Assembly (NCBI RefSeq): GCF_007559435.1
Contig: NZ_VMBP01000001.1
Location: forward strand, 559,406 to 623,405
Length of the DNA stretch: 64,000 nt
DNA from: Ancylobacter moscoviensis
Lineage (GTDB): Bacteria > Pseudomonadota > Alphaproteobacteria > Rhizobiales > Xanthobacteraceae
Reading direction: 5' to 3'
Shown: positions 20,028-29,626 of the stretch, piece by piece
Layout of the letters: each line of letters opens with the position of its first letter
Numbering within the stretch: position 1 is the stretch's first letter
The notes under the pieces: model-generated
The model's database searches: none
What the model was told of the DNA's origin: nothing
The model's input: the letters and a program-made list of their open reading frames with translations, nothing else
Program-made: the position numbers and the translations under genes

Positions 20028-20890
20028 CCGGCGTGACTGATGCCGCCCGCCCGTCGGAAAGCTATTACCACCTTCATCTCGTGTCGGATTCGACCGGCGA
20101 GACGCTGATCAGCGTCGGCCGTGCCGCGGCGGCGCAGTACAATGTGAAGCCGATCGAGCACATCTATCCGCTGGTGCGCACACACAAGCAGCTCGACAAG
20201 GTCATCCAGGCCATCGACGAATATCCCGGCATCGTGCTGTACACGCTGACCGAGCCGGAGCTGCGCAACCGCCTGAAGACCTATTGCCAGGAAAACGGCG
20301 TGCCGGTCCTTTCCGTGCTGGCGCCGGTGGTGCGGCTGTTCCAGGCTTATCTCGGCGGCGTGCCAGAGCCGCGCGTCGGCGGCCAGCATCAGCTCGACGG
20401 CGATTATTTCCGCCGTATCGACGCGATGAACTTCACCGTCATGCACGATGACGGCCAGCATGTGGACGGGCTGGAGGGAGCGGATGTCGTGCTGCTCGGC
20501 ATTTCCCGCTCGTCCAAGACGCCGACCAGCATCTATCTCGCCAATCGCGGCATCAAGACCGGCAACATCCCGCTGGTGCCCGGGTTGCCGGTGCCGCCCG
20601 GTCTGTCGGAGCTGAAGCGTCCGCTGATCGTCGGCTTGCTGGCGAGCGCCGAGCGCGTGGTGGAGATCCGCCGCAACCGGCTTCTCGGGCTCAACGCGGC
20701 GCAGTCGGTGGATGCTTATACGGACCGCCAGTCGGTGGCGGAGGAGATCGCCTTTTCCCGCCGTCTCTGCGCCAAGAATGGCTGGCCGATGATCGACGTC
20801 ACGCGTCGGTCCATCGAGGAGACGGCGGCCGCCATCATCGGTCTGTTGCAGGAACACCGGCGCAAGCTTTCCGAGAGTTCAGGTGCCTGA
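20024..20890 (+). CDS. ppsR: Pyruvate, water/phosphate dikinase regulatory kinase-pyrophosphorylase (DUF299)
   Basis: Bifunctional ADP-dependent kinase and Pi-dependent pyrophosphorylase that switches PEP synthase or pyruvate phosphate dikinase off and on. The family N-terminus YYHLHLVSDSTGETL and the P-loop-like GISRSSKTPTSIYLANRG are both present. ATG 20024 gives 288 aa, with the conserved region starting at residue 14. An upstream in-frame start at 19937 would add 29 unconserved residues across the candidate origin, and GTG 20033 is an alternative. The maf start overlaps its stop, beginning the ppsR-maf-aroE-coaE-dnaQ operon. The target dikinase is not in the window. Confidence 0.93.
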   Translation: MTGVTDAARPSESYYHLHLVSDSTGETLISVGRAAAAQYNVKPIEHIYPLVRTHKQLDKVIQAIDEYPGIVLYTLTEPELRNRLKTYCQENGVPVLSVLAPVVRLFQAYLGGVPEPRVGGQHQLDGDYFRRIDAMNFTVMHDDGQHVDGLEGADVVLLGISRSSKTPTSIYLANRGIKTGNIPLVPGLPVPPGLSELKRPLIVGLLASAERVVEIRRNRLLGLNAAQSVDAYTDRQSVAEEIAFSRRLCAKNGWPMIDVTRRSIEETAAAIIGLLQEHRRKLSESSGA

Positions 20891-21515
20891 TTCGTCGCGA
20901 CAGAACGGCCTTTGGCGAGGTTCCGAGCCGCTCGTCCTCGCTTCGAAGAGCGTCGCCCGCCGGGCTTTGCTCGAAGCGGCACGTCTGCCTTTCGAGGCGG
21001 TCGGGGTCGATGTGGACGAGCGCACGCTGGAATCGGAGGCGGCGGGCAGGGGCCTTGGCCCGGCGCAGATCGCCAGCGTGCTGGCCCGTGCCAAGGCGCT
21101 GGCCGGCAGCGCGGCGCATCCGGGCCGTCTGGTCATCGGCGCCGACCAGACGCTGGCGCTCGGGGATGAAGCCTTCCACAAGCCAGCCGACATGGCGGCG
21201 GCGCGGATGCAGATCGCCCGCCTTGCCGGGCGGACCCATGCCCTGCACTCGGCGATCGCCGTCACCCATGATGGCACGGTGTTGTTCGAGACGGTCGAAT
21301 CCGCCCATCTCGCCATGCGGCCGCTCGACGGGGCATCGCTCGACGCCTATCTCGCGGCGGCCGGGCCGGCGGTGCTCTCCAGCGTCGGCGGCTATCAGCT
21401 CGAAGGGCTGGGCATCCATCTGTTCGAACGTGTGGAAGGCGATCACTCGGTGATACTGGGAATGCCGCTGCTGCCGCTTCTCGCCTTTCTGCGCCGTCAG
21501 GGAGTCCTGTTGTGA
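20883..21515 (+). CDS. maf: Maf-like nucleotide pyrophosphatase
   Basis: House-cleaning nucleoside triphosphate pyrophosphatase of the Maf/HAM1 superfamily, acting on dTTP/UTP or modified pyrimidine nucleotides in the cytosol. The hallmark PLVLASKSVARRALLE (P-loop-like SxSxxR) lies near the N-terminus, followed by VIGADQTLALGDEAFHKP. The length is 210 aa from GTG 20883, overlapping the ppsR stop by 8 bp. The aroE start overlaps its own stop. The subfamily (YhdE or YceF type) cannot be settled by eye. Confidence 0.93.
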   Translation: MPDSSRQNGLWRGSEPLVLASKSVARRALLEAARLPFEAVGVDVDERTLESEAAGRGLGPAQIASVLARAKALAGSAAHPGRLVIGADQTLALGDEAFHKPADMAAARMQIARLAGRTHALHSAIAVTHDGTVLFETVESAHLAMRPLDGASLDAYLAAAGPAVLSSVGGYQLEGLGIHLFERVEGDHSVILGMPLLPLLAFLRRQGVLL

Positions 21516-22357
21516 CCCGCCATGCTGCCGTTATCGGCCACCCGGTCGCCCATTCCCGCTCGCCGCTGATCCATGGCTACTGGCTGAAGCAGCACGGGAT
21601 CGACGGCGATTACGGGCTGCGCGACGTGCCGCCGGAGCGGATCGAGGCCTTTCTCGCCGATTTCGCCGGCAGCGGCCTCGTCGGAGCCAATGTCACCGTC
21701 CCGCACAAGGAAGCCGCCTTCCGGGCGGCCGTGGAGCGCGATCCGGTGGCGGAGGCGCTCGGCGCGGTCAACACGCTTTGGCTCGAGGATGGCCGGCTCT
21801 GCGGCGCCAATACCGACGTTCACGGCTTCCTCGCCAATCTCGACGCGGCTGAGCCGGAATGGGCGCGTGCGTTGGGGGAGGCGGTGGTGCTGGGGGCCGG
21901 CGGGGCTTCCCGCGCGGTCGTCTACGGACTTCTCAGTCGCGGCATCGACCGGGTCGTGGTGGCGAACCGCACACGCGCCCGCGCCGAGGCATTGCGCGAT
22001 CAGTTCGGGCCGCGCGTGCTGCCGGTGGACTGGCGTGACCTTGCCAGCCGTCTCGATGGTTGCCGCCTTCTGGTCAACACCACCTCGCTCGGCATGAAGG
22101 GCCAGCCGCCGCTCGACATCGACCTGTCCGCGCTGTCGCCGGACGCGCTGGTGACGGACATCGTCTATGTGCCGCTGGAAACGCCCCTGTTGAAGGTGGC
22201 GAAGGCGCGGGGTCTTGCCACGGTCGACGGGCTCGGCATGCTGCTGCATCAGGCGGTGCCCGGCTTCGAGCGCTGGTTCGGCGTGCGCCCGGAGGTCACG
22301 CCGGAACTGCGGGCGCTCGCCATCGCTGATCTTGCCGCCAAGGGCCAGCTGACGTGA
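21512..22357 (+). CDS. aroE: Shikimate 5-dehydrogenase
   Basis: NADPH-dependent reduction of 3-dehydroshikimate in aromatic amino-acid biosynthesis. The substrate site [10 protein letters not shown] lies near the N-terminus, the catalytic lysine is in NVTVPHKE, and the Rossmann loop is [16 protein letters not shown]. The length is 281 aa, from a GTG start overlapping the maf stop by 4 bp. aroA, a later step of the same pathway, is at the right end of this window but is not linked to it. Confidence 0.95.
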   Translation: MTRHAAVIGHPVAHSRSPLIHGYWLKQHGIDGDYGLRDVPPERIEAFLADFAGSGLVGANVTVPHKEAAFRAAVERDPVAEALGAVNTLWLEDGRLCGANTDVHGFLANLDAAEPEWARALGEAVVLGAGGASRAVVYGLLSRGIDRVVVANRTRARAEALRDQFGPRVLPVDWRDLASRLDGCRLLVNTTSLGMKGQPPLDIDLSALSPDALVTDIVYVPLETPLLKVAKARGLATVDGLGMLLHQAVPGFERWFGVRPEVTPELRALAIADLAAKGQLT

Positions 22358-23004
22358 CCGGATCCACGCCCTTTCGCCTCGGCCTCACCGGCTCGATCGG
22401 CATGGGCAAGTCGACCACCGCCGGCATCTTCCGGGAATTCGGCGTGCCAGTGCACGATGCGGATGCCGCCGTGCACGCGCTCTATGGCGCCGAGGGCGTC
22501 GTGCCGGTCGAGGCGGCCTTTCCCGGCGTCACGGTCGCCGGGCGGATCGACCGGGCCTTGCTCGGCGCGCGGGTGCTCGACGACGATACGGCGATGAAGA
22601 GGCTGGAATCCATCGTCCACCCGCTGGTGCGCGCCCGCGAGGCGGCCTTTCTCACGCAGGCGGCCGCGATGGGCGAGCCGGTGGCCGTGCTCGATATCCC
22701 CCTGCTGTTCGAAAGCGGCGCGCAGGGCCGGGTCGATGCGGTGGTCGTCGTCACCGCGCCGGAATCTGTGCAGCGCGCGCGGGTTCTCGCCCGTCCGGGC
22801 ATGACGGAGGAGAAATTCGCGGCGATTCTCTCCCGGCAGCTTCCCGATTCGGAGAAGCGGCGCCGCGCCGATTATGTGATCGACACCGGCCACGGACTGG
22901 ATCATGCCCGCGCTGCGGTCGCGGCCCTGCTGGCGGGGCTGCGCGAACGCCTCGCCGGAGCCGATGGCGCCGGGACGAATGCGCAAGGAGACGACGATGC
23001 GTGA
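22354..23004 (+). CDS. coaE: Dephospho-CoA kinase
   Basis: Final step of coenzyme A synthesis: ATP-dependent phosphorylation of the 3'-hydroxyl of dephospho-CoA. The Walker A is GSIGMGKST (13-21), followed by the [10 protein letters not shown] substrate-binding segment and a lid with DIPLLFE. The GTG start overlaps the aroE stop by 4 bp; the length is 216 aa. Pantothenate kinase, the first CoA step, is encoded separately at 34.8 kb. Confidence 0.95.
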   Translation: MTGSTPFRLGLTGSIGMGKSTTAGIFREFGVPVHDADAAVHALYGAEGVVPVEAAFPGVTVAGRIDRALLGARVLDDDTAMKRLESIVHPLVRAREAAFLTQAAAMGEPVAVLDIPLLFESGAQGRVDAVVVVTAPESVQRARVLARPGMTEEKFAAILSRQLPDSEKRRRADYVIDTGHGLDHARAAVAALLAGLRERLAGADGAGTNAQGDDDA

Positions 23005-23695
23005 GATCGTGCTCGATACCGAGACCACCGGCCTCAACCCGCTCACCGGCGACCGGCTGGTGGAGATCGGCTGCGTGGAGATTCTCAACCGCATCCCGAC
23101 CGGGCAGGTCTACCACGTCTACCTCAATCCCGAGCGCGACATGCCGGTGGAGGCGTTCAACGTCCACGGCCTGTCGGCGGAGTTTCTGTCCGACAAGCCG
23201 CTCTTCACCCAGGTGGTGGACGACTTCCTCGCCTTCATCGGCAATGACCCGCTAATCATCCACAACGCGGCCTTCGATATCGGCTTCATCAATGCCGAGC
23301 TTGGCAAGGCCGGCCGGGCCGCCATCACCTTCGACCGGGTGGTGGACACGCTGAGCCTCGCCCGGCGGCGGCATCCCGGTGCGTCGAATCGTCTCGACGA
23401 CCTGATGGCGCGCTACGGCATCGACGGCTCGCGCCGCACCAAGCACGGGGCGCTGCTCGATTCCGAGCTTCTGGCGGAAGTCTATGCCGAGCTGTGCGGG
23501 GGCAAGCAGACCACGCTCAGCCTCGCCGTCGCGGAGGTTGCCGGCAGCCTGGGCGACCGCCAGTCGTCAGCGCCGCTCCAGCGGCCGCGCCCTCTCGCTC
23601 CGCGCGTCCACCCCGAGGAAACCGCCGCGCACGAGGCGTTCGTCGCCACGCTCGGCGACGCCGCGATCTGGAAAGAATATACGGCCGAAAGCTGA
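22997..23695 (+). CDS. dnaQ: DNA polymerase III, epsilon subunit (3'-5' proofreading exonuclease)
   Basis: Proofreading subunit of the replicative polymerase. The DEDDh exonuclease motifs are visible: Exo[12 protein letters not shown] at residues 4-14, Exo[12 protein letters not shown], and Exo[17 protein letters not shown]. The C-terminal tail contains the polymerase-binding region. ATG 22997 (232 aa) has AGGAG six bases upstream and starts right at the catalytic domain; longer in-frame starts overlap coaE without conservation. It is the last gene of its operon and converges on secB. Confidence 0.95.
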   Translation: MREIVLDTETTGLNPLTGDRLVEIGCVEILNRIPTGQVYHVYLNPERDMPVEAFNVHGLSAEFLSDKPLFTQVVDDFLAFIGNDPLIIHNAAFDIGFINAELGKAGRAAITFDRVVDTLSLARRRHPGASNRLDDLMARYGIDGSRRTKHGALLDSELLAEVYAELCGGKQTTLSLAVAEVAGSLGDRQSSAPLQRPRPLAPRVHPEETAAHEAFVATLGDAAIWKEYTAES

Positions 23696-23734
23696 GCTTC
23701 CGGCCGCGCGGGTCGTCGACAGGCCGGTGTGGCG

Positions 23735-24202
23735 TCAGGAAGCCAACACGTTGTTCGGCTGCTGCTGCGCCATGCGCTGGCGATAGAGCGTCACGAAGTC
23801 CACCGGATCGATCATCAGCGGCGGGAAGCCGCCGTTGCGCACGGTGTCGGCGACGATCTGGCGCGCGAACGGGAACAGCATGCGCGGGCATTCGATCAGG
23901 ATGAACGGGTGGATCGTCTCCTGCGCCACGTTCTGGGCGCGGAAGATGCCGGCATAGACCAGCTCCAGCGCGAACAGGGTCTTGCCGCCGAGCTCGGCCT
24001 TGGCCTCGACCTTCAGCTCGACCTCGTATTCGCCGCCCTCGCGCACGGGGCGCGCGTTGACGTTGATCTGGATGCCGATCTGCGGCTGGCCCTTCACGAC
24101 CAGCGATTCCGGCGCGCCCGGATTCTCGAAGGACAGGTCCTTGGTGTACTGGGTCAGCACCTGCAGCGTCGGCATCGAGGCGGCGTTTTCGGTTTCGGCC
24201 AT
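23735..24202 (-). CDS. secB: Protein-export chaperone SecB
   Basis: Tetrameric cytosolic chaperone that keeps preproteins unfolded and passes them to SecA. It has the core SecB fold signature [20 protein letters not shown], then NVNARPV, and [11 protein letters not shown] with the hydrophobic groove. It is 155 aa from ATG 24202, with GGAG seven bases upstream. The open frame extends upstream without conservation. It is convergent with dnaQ, a neighbourhood shared with Caulobacter and Rhizobiales. Confidence 0.96.
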   Translation of the reverse strand: MAETENAASMPTLQVLTQYTKDLSFENPGAPESLVVKGQPQIGIQINVNARPVREGGEYEVELKVEAKAELGGKTLFALELVYAGIFRAQNVAQETIHPFILIECPRMLFPFARQIVADTVRNGGFPPLMIDPVDFVTLYRQRMAQQQPNNVLAS

Positions 24203-24635
24203 TAGAATCTCCGTGGGGTCCGCCGGACAGGCCCCCGCAGGGCGCCGGCGCATGGTGCCGCTGGGTCGGTTCGTCCGCCGCAGACGGTCTTCGCAATGGG
24301 CCGGTGTCGCTAACACGGTTGCTCGCACGTCACAAGCAGTACCGCCCTGTGCGGGCCTTCCGGTCCCGGAGGGAGGGAGCGTTCAGCCATGGCATGGCGC
24401 AGGCCGGCGGCTTGTTCTACTCTTCGGTGACGACGATCCGGCGCGCGCCGTTCCGCCCGAAGTGATGACCCTGGGGCATGGATGGGGTGGCGAAATCGCC
24501 CAGACGTCGTAAATAGGTCTGAAGGACGTCCGGCCCGTCGCCGCTTGGAACGGATCGCAGGCGCCCCAGATTCAGAAATCACCCCAGCGCCGGAAAGGTG
24601 GGTCCGGCGACGGTACAACAACGGCGAACTGCGAC
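24203..24635. other. 433-bp gap without a convincing gene
   Basis: Divergent promoter region between secB and the Tim44-domain gene. The only open frames (for example minus strand 24310-24621) are Arg/Pro-rich shadows without start signals or conserved features. In several related genomes a small FxsA-family membrane protein gene sits near here, but no hydrophobic frame like it is visible. Confidence 0.5.
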
Positions 24636-25367
24636 GTGTTCGATATTTATACGATCATCTTCCTGGCCCTCGCCGTGTTCATCTTCATACGGCTGCGCAG
24701 CGTGCTGGGACAGCGTACGGGGCGGGAGCGGCCGCCTTACGATCCCTATTCGCGCCGCGACGCCGCCAAGGCACCGGCCGGTCCGTCCGACAAGGTGGTG
24801 AACTTCCCCGGCACCGCCGAGAAGCCGCCCGTGCCGGAAACCGTCGATGCGACCGAGGCCGAGACCGAGGAACCGGCGCCCGCGCGCTGGGCCGGCGTCG
24901 CCGAAGTCGGCTCGGCCGTGGCCAACGGCCTCGACGCCATCGCCGCGCAGGAGCGCGGCTTCGACGTCCAGCACTTCCTCACCGGCGCGCGCTCCGCCTA
25001 TGAGATGATCGTCGTCGCCTTCGCCAATGGCGACCGCGCGACGCTGAAGGAGCTGCTGGCGCGCGACGTGTTCGACGGCTTCTCCGCCGCCATCGCCGAG
25101 CGCGAGCAGCGCGGCGAGACGATGCAGACGCAGTTCGTCGGCATCAACAAGGTCGAGATCATCGAGGCCGGCGCCAAGGGGCGCACCGCGCAGATCACGC
25201 TGCGCTTCCTCTCGCAGCTCATCTCCGTCACCCGCGACAAGAACGGCGCGGTGATCGACGGCGATCCCGAGCAGGTGGCTGATGTCACCGATGTCTGGAC
25301 CTTCTCCCGCGAGCTCGGCACCCGCGACCCGAACTGGAAGCTGGTCGCCACCGAAGCGGCTTCGTGA
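24636..25367 (+). CDS. Tim44-like domain protein (TimA-type)
   Basis: Membrane-anchored relative of mitochondrial Tim44, common in alphaproteobacteria and proposed to act in protein export or membrane-protein handling. A single N-terminal helix (IYTIIFLALAVFIFIRL, residues 4-20) is followed by a charged, proline-rich linker of about 60 aa and then the Tim44 fold (FLTGARSAYEMIVVAFANGDRATLKELL through VWTFSRELGTRDPNWKLVATE). It is 243 aa from a GTG start. It is followed by mltA after 12 bp. The exact role in bacteria is not settled. Confidence 0.9.
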   Translation: MFDIYTIIFLALAVFIFIRLRSVLGQRTGRERPPYDPYSRRDAAKAPAGPSDKVVNFPGTAEKPPVPETVDATEAETEEPAPARWAGVAEVGSAVANGLDAIAAQERGFDVQHFLTGARSAYEMIVVAFANGDRATLKELLARDVFDGFSAAIAEREQRGETMQTQFVGINKVEIIEAGAKGRTAQITLRFLSQLISVTRDKNGAVIDGDPEQVADVTDVWTFSRELGTRDPNWKLVATEAAS

Positions 25368-25379
25368 GAAGATGACGGG

Positions 25380-26663
25380 GTGCGTGTCCATCTCGTCATC
25401 CTCGCCGCGTCCGGCTTTCTGACCGGCGCCCTGCCGCCCGTTCTGCCGGGGACCGTCGGCGTGCGGCCTGTCCTCGCCGCGTCTTCCACGCCGGAACCGC
25501 TCTTTCCGCAGGCGGCGCTGGAGCCCATCGGCTTCGACGCGCTGCCCGGCTGGGCGGGCGATGACCATGCAAGCGCTTTCGCCACCTTCCGCAAGAGCTG
25601 CGCCCGCATCGCTTCCAAGCCGGACGCTGTCACCCCCGCCCGGTCGGTCTTCACCGCCCTGCGCAAGGTCTGCGCACAGGCGGCGCGCCTGCCCGGAAAG
25701 GTGAACGACAAGGGTGCCAAAGCCTTCTTCGAGAAGGAATTCCGCCCCTTCCGCATCAGTCCCGTCGACCAGCCCGACGGTTTCCTCACCGGCTATTACG
25801 AGCCGGAGGTGGAAGGCTCGCTCACCCCTTCGGCCGAATTCGCCACCCCGCTCTATCGCCGCCCGCCGGATCTCGTCATCGAGGCGCCACCCAAGGACGG
25901 CCCGCCCGCCAACAAGGGCAAGGCGTTCCGCCGCGTGGACGGCCAGCTTGTGCCCTATCACGACCGTGCCGCCATCGAGGACGGCGCGCTGAAAGGGCAG
26001 GGACTGGAGGTCGCCTGGATCCGTGATCCGGCGGATGCCTTCTTCGCCCATATCCAGGGCTCGGTGCGGGTTCGGCTGCCGGATGGCCACGTGCTGCGCC
26101 TGAACTATGACGGCCATAACGGCCAGGCCTATACGCCGGTCGGGCGCATCCTCATCGACCGCGGGCTGGTGGCGCGCGAGAAGATGTCGATGGACGCGAT
26201 CCGCGCCTATATCGCCGCCCATCCCGAGGAGGGGCGCGAACTGATGCGGCAGAACCGCTCCTATGTCTTCTTCCGCGTCGCCCACGAGCTGAAGGGCGAC
26301 GACGGCGCGGTGGGCGCGCAGGGGCAGCCGCTGGCCGCCGGCCGTTCCATCGCGGTCGACAAGAACATCCATGTCTACGGCACGCCCTTCTACATCGACG
26401 CGGCGCTGCCGACCGGCAGGTACGGCGCCGTCGAGCCTTTCGAGCGGCTGATGATCGCGCAGGATACCGGGTCGGCCATCGTCGGGCCGGCGCGCGCCGA
26501 CATCTTCTTCGGCGCCGGCAAGGAGCCCGGTGCGGTGGCCGGCCGCATCCAGCATCCCGGCCGCTTCGTCATCCTGCTGCCGCGCGCGCTCGATCCGGCG
26601 CGGCGCCGCGTGCCGTTGCCGCCCGCCCGGCCGCCGGTTCCCGCCGTCGCGGAAACGCCGTGA
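25380..26663 (+). CDS. mltA: Membrane-bound lytic murein transglycosylase A
   Basis: Cleaves peptidoglycan glycan strands to give 1,6-anhydro-muropeptides in the periplasm. An N-terminal hydrophobic segment (VHLVILAASGFLTGALPPVLPG) serves as the signal. The MltA barrel domain follows (FLTGYYEPEVEGSL, and then QGLEVAWIRDPADAFFAHIQGS). The C-terminal 3D domain contains the catalytic aspartates (AQDTGSAIVGPARADIFFG). It is 427 aa from GTG 25380. No lipobox Cys is apparent, unlike in E. coli. The smr start overlaps its stop. Confidence 0.93.
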   Translation: MRVHLVILAASGFLTGALPPVLPGTVGVRPVLAASSTPEPLFPQAALEPIGFDALPGWAGDDHASAFATFRKSCARIASKPDAVTPARSVFTALRKVCAQAARLPGKVNDKGAKAFFEKEFRPFRISPVDQPDGFLTGYYEPEVEGSLTPSAEFATPLYRRPPDLVIEAPPKDGPPANKGKAFRRVDGQLVPYHDRAAIEDGALKGQGLEVAWIRDPADAFFAHIQGSVRVRLPDGHVLRLNYDGHNGQAYTPVGRILIDRGLVAREKMSMDAIRAYIAAHPEEGRELMRQNRSYVFFRVAHELKGDDGAVGAQGQPLAAGRSIAVDKNIHVYGTPFYIDAALPTGRYGAVEPFERLMIAQDTGSAIVGPARADIFFGAGKEPGAVAGRIQHPGRFVILLPRALDPARRRVPLPPARPPVPAVAETP

Positions 26664-27262
26664 TGACCGGCGACGGAACCGGGCGCCCGCGGCGCCGGCG
26701 TCCCCTCCAGCCGGAGGAGAAGGCGCTGTGGGAGCATGTGACGCGCTCCATCCAGCCCATGCGCCCGCTCGCCCGGACGGCGCCCGTCGAAACGCCGCTG
26801 GAGGATGCTCCCGCTGCGGAGACGGCGAACCGCAAGGCGGTGAAACCCGCCCGCGCGGGTTTTCTCCCACCGCCCCCGCCCCCCAAGCCGCCCGGCCCGC
26901 CGCCGCTGGCGCCGCTGGAACCGAAGCAGCGCCGCCGCCTGTCGCGCGGGGCGGAGGTCGATGCGCGGCTCGACCTGCACGGCATGACCCAGGCGGCGGC
27001 CCACGGCCGGCTGATTGCCTTCCTGCGCGGGGCGCAGGGCTCCGGTCATTCGCTGGTGCTCGTCATCACCGGCAAGGGCGACGGGGCGCCGTTCCTCGCC
27101 GGCGAGGGCGGGCGTGGCGTGCTGCGCCGGCTGGTGCCGCAATGGCTCGCCGCGCCGGAGCTGCGTGCCGTGGTGGTCGGTTTCGAGACCGCCGCGCGCG
27201 GGCATGGCGGGGAGGGCGCGCTCTATGTGCGGGTGCGGCGCGTGCGCGGAGGCCTGCCATGA
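26660..27262 (+). CDS. Smr domain protein
   Basis: C-terminal Smr (small MutS-related) domain, a DNA/RNA-binding and nicking-endonuclease fold. The signatures are the family LDLHG (RLDLHGMTQAAAH) and VITGKGDG, then the LRRLVPQWL segment. The first 90 residues are basic and proline-rich, as in Rhizobiales DUF-type Smr proteins. The length is 200 aa. GTG 26660 or ATG 26663 both overlap the mltA stop, so translation is coupled. It ends inside the start codon of the HTH gene. The substrate is unknown; RNA or DNA are both possible. Confidence 0.9.
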   Translation: MMTGDGTGRPRRRRPLQPEEKALWEHVTRSIQPMRPLARTAPVETPLEDAPAAETANRKAVKPARAGFLPPPPPPKPPGPPPLAPLEPKQRRRLSRGAEVDARLDLHGMTQAAAHGRLIAFLRGAQGSGHSLVLVITGKGDGAPFLAGEGGRGVLRRLVPQWLAAPELRAVVVGFETAARGHGGEGALYVRVRRVRGGLP

Positions 27263-27624
27263 CGCCCTTCGGCCGCCGCATGCGCGAGATGCGCGCCGAG
27301 CGCGGCGTGACGCTGTCGCAGATGGCCGAGCAGATCGGCGTCTCCGCCGCCTATCTCTCGGCGCTGGAGCACGGCAAGCGCGGCCAGCCGACCTTCATGA
27401 TGCTCCAGCGCATCATGGCCTATTTCAACGTCATCTGGGACGAGGCGGAAGCGCTGCGCGCGCTCGCGGAGATGTCCGATCCGCGCGTCGTGGTCGACAC
27501 CTCCGGCCTCGCGCCGGAGGCGACGGAGCTGGCGAACCTGCTGGCCCGCGAGATCGCCACCCTGCCGCCGGAAGCGGTGGCGGAGCTGCTCGGCCGGCTC
27601 AAGATCCTCAGCCGGCCCGGGTGA
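27259..27624 (+). CDS. Small Xre-type helix-turn-helix regulator
   Basis: 121-aa cytosolic protein. The Cro/C1-type HTH occupies residues 5-60 (LSQMAEQIGVSAAYLSALEHGKRGQP is the two-helix recognition unit). The C-terminal half is helical (TELANLLAREIATLPPEAVAELLGRL), perhaps for dimerisation. Its ATG overlaps the smr stop (ATGA), placing it third in the mltA-smr-HTH unit. It converges on hslU, with a 24-bp parS-containing palindrome just after its stop. Target genes are unknown. Confidence 0.9.
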   Translation: MTPFGRRMREMRAERGVTLSQMAEQIGVSAAYLSALEHGKRGQPTFMMLQRIMAYFNVIWDEAEALRALAEMSDPRVVVDTSGLAPEATELANLLAREIATLPPEAVAELLGRLKILSRPG

Positions 27625-27629
27625 GCCGG

Positions 27630-27653
27630 CCCCGGTTTCACGTGAAACCGGGG
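27630..27653. other. parS-like site embedded in a perfect 24-bp palindrome
   Basis: The arms CCCCGG and CCGGGG flank TTTCACGTGAAA, giving perfect two-fold symmetry. The inner 16 bp (27634-27649) match parS except for the outermost symmetric pair of T/A, which is G/C here. It lies 5 bp after the HTH stop and 20 bp from the hslU stop, between convergent genes. Confidence 0.8.
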
Positions 27654-27672
27654 AACTCGTTTCGTATCCGAT

Positions 27673-28980
<1,308 letters not shown>

Positions 28981-29027
28981 CGGGCGTCTTTCGAAAGGAA
29001 CGGAAAGGCAGAGGGCGCGCGCGCCTC

Positions 29028-29573
29028 TCAGCCGATGGTTTCGACCACCACGTTCTGGTTGGTGTAGATGCAGATGTCGGCCGCGATGCCGAGGCTCTTG
29101 CGCACGATCGCCTCGGCGTCCTGCCCGCTGTCGGCCAGCGCGCGGGCGGCCGCCAGCGCGTAGCCGCCGCCTGAGCCGATGGCCGCGATGCCATTCTCCG
29201 GCTCCAGCACGTCGCCGGTGCCGGTGAGCACGAGCGTGATGTTCTTGTCGGCGACGATCATCATCGCTTCCAGCCGGCGCAGATAGCGGTCGGTGCGCCA
29301 GTCCTTGGCGAGCTCCACGGCGGCGCGCTGAAGCTGGCCCGGATACTGCTCCAGCTTGGCCTCCAGCCGCTCGAACAGGGTGAAGGCGTCGGCGGTGGCG
29401 CCGGCGAAGCCGCCGATCACGTCGCCCTTGCCCAGCCGCCGCACCTTGCGGGCGTTGGACTTCATCACCGTGTTGCCGAGCGTCACCTGCCCGTCGCCGC
29501 CGATGGCGACGCGCCCGCCGGAGCGGACGGAGACGATGGTGGTGCCGTAGATCGTGTCGGGGGAATGGGTCAT
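29028..29573 (-). CDS. hslV: ATP-dependent protease peptidase subunit HslV
   Basis: Dodecameric threonine peptidase of the ClpYQ/HslVU protease. The catalytic Thr is exposed after removal of a ten-residue propeptide; the mature protein should start [10 protein letters not shown], with Thr11 as the nucleophile. [22 protein letters not shown] and [17 protein letters not shown] are family signatures. It is 181 aa and is followed by hslU. Confidence 0.97.
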   Translation of the reverse strand: MTHSPDTIYGTTIVSVRSGGRVAIGGDGQVTLGNTVMKSNARKVRRLGKGDVIGGFAGATADAFTLFERLEAKLEQYPGQLQRAAVELAKDWRTDRYLRRLEAMMIVADKNITLVLTGTGDVLEPENGIAAIGSGGGYALAAARALADSGQDAEAIVRKSLGIAADICIYTNQNVVVETIG

Positions 29574-29626
29574 GCAGGGCTCTGCTGTGGAAGGCTCCGA
29601 GAGCCCTTACTTAAGGCCTCGAAGCG

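Noticed and set aside
24310-24621. A 103-codon minus-strand frame in the secB-tim44 gap
   Set aside because: Arg/Pro/Ser-rich, no hydrophobic or conserved segment, no Shine-Dalgarno; more likely intergenic DNA.
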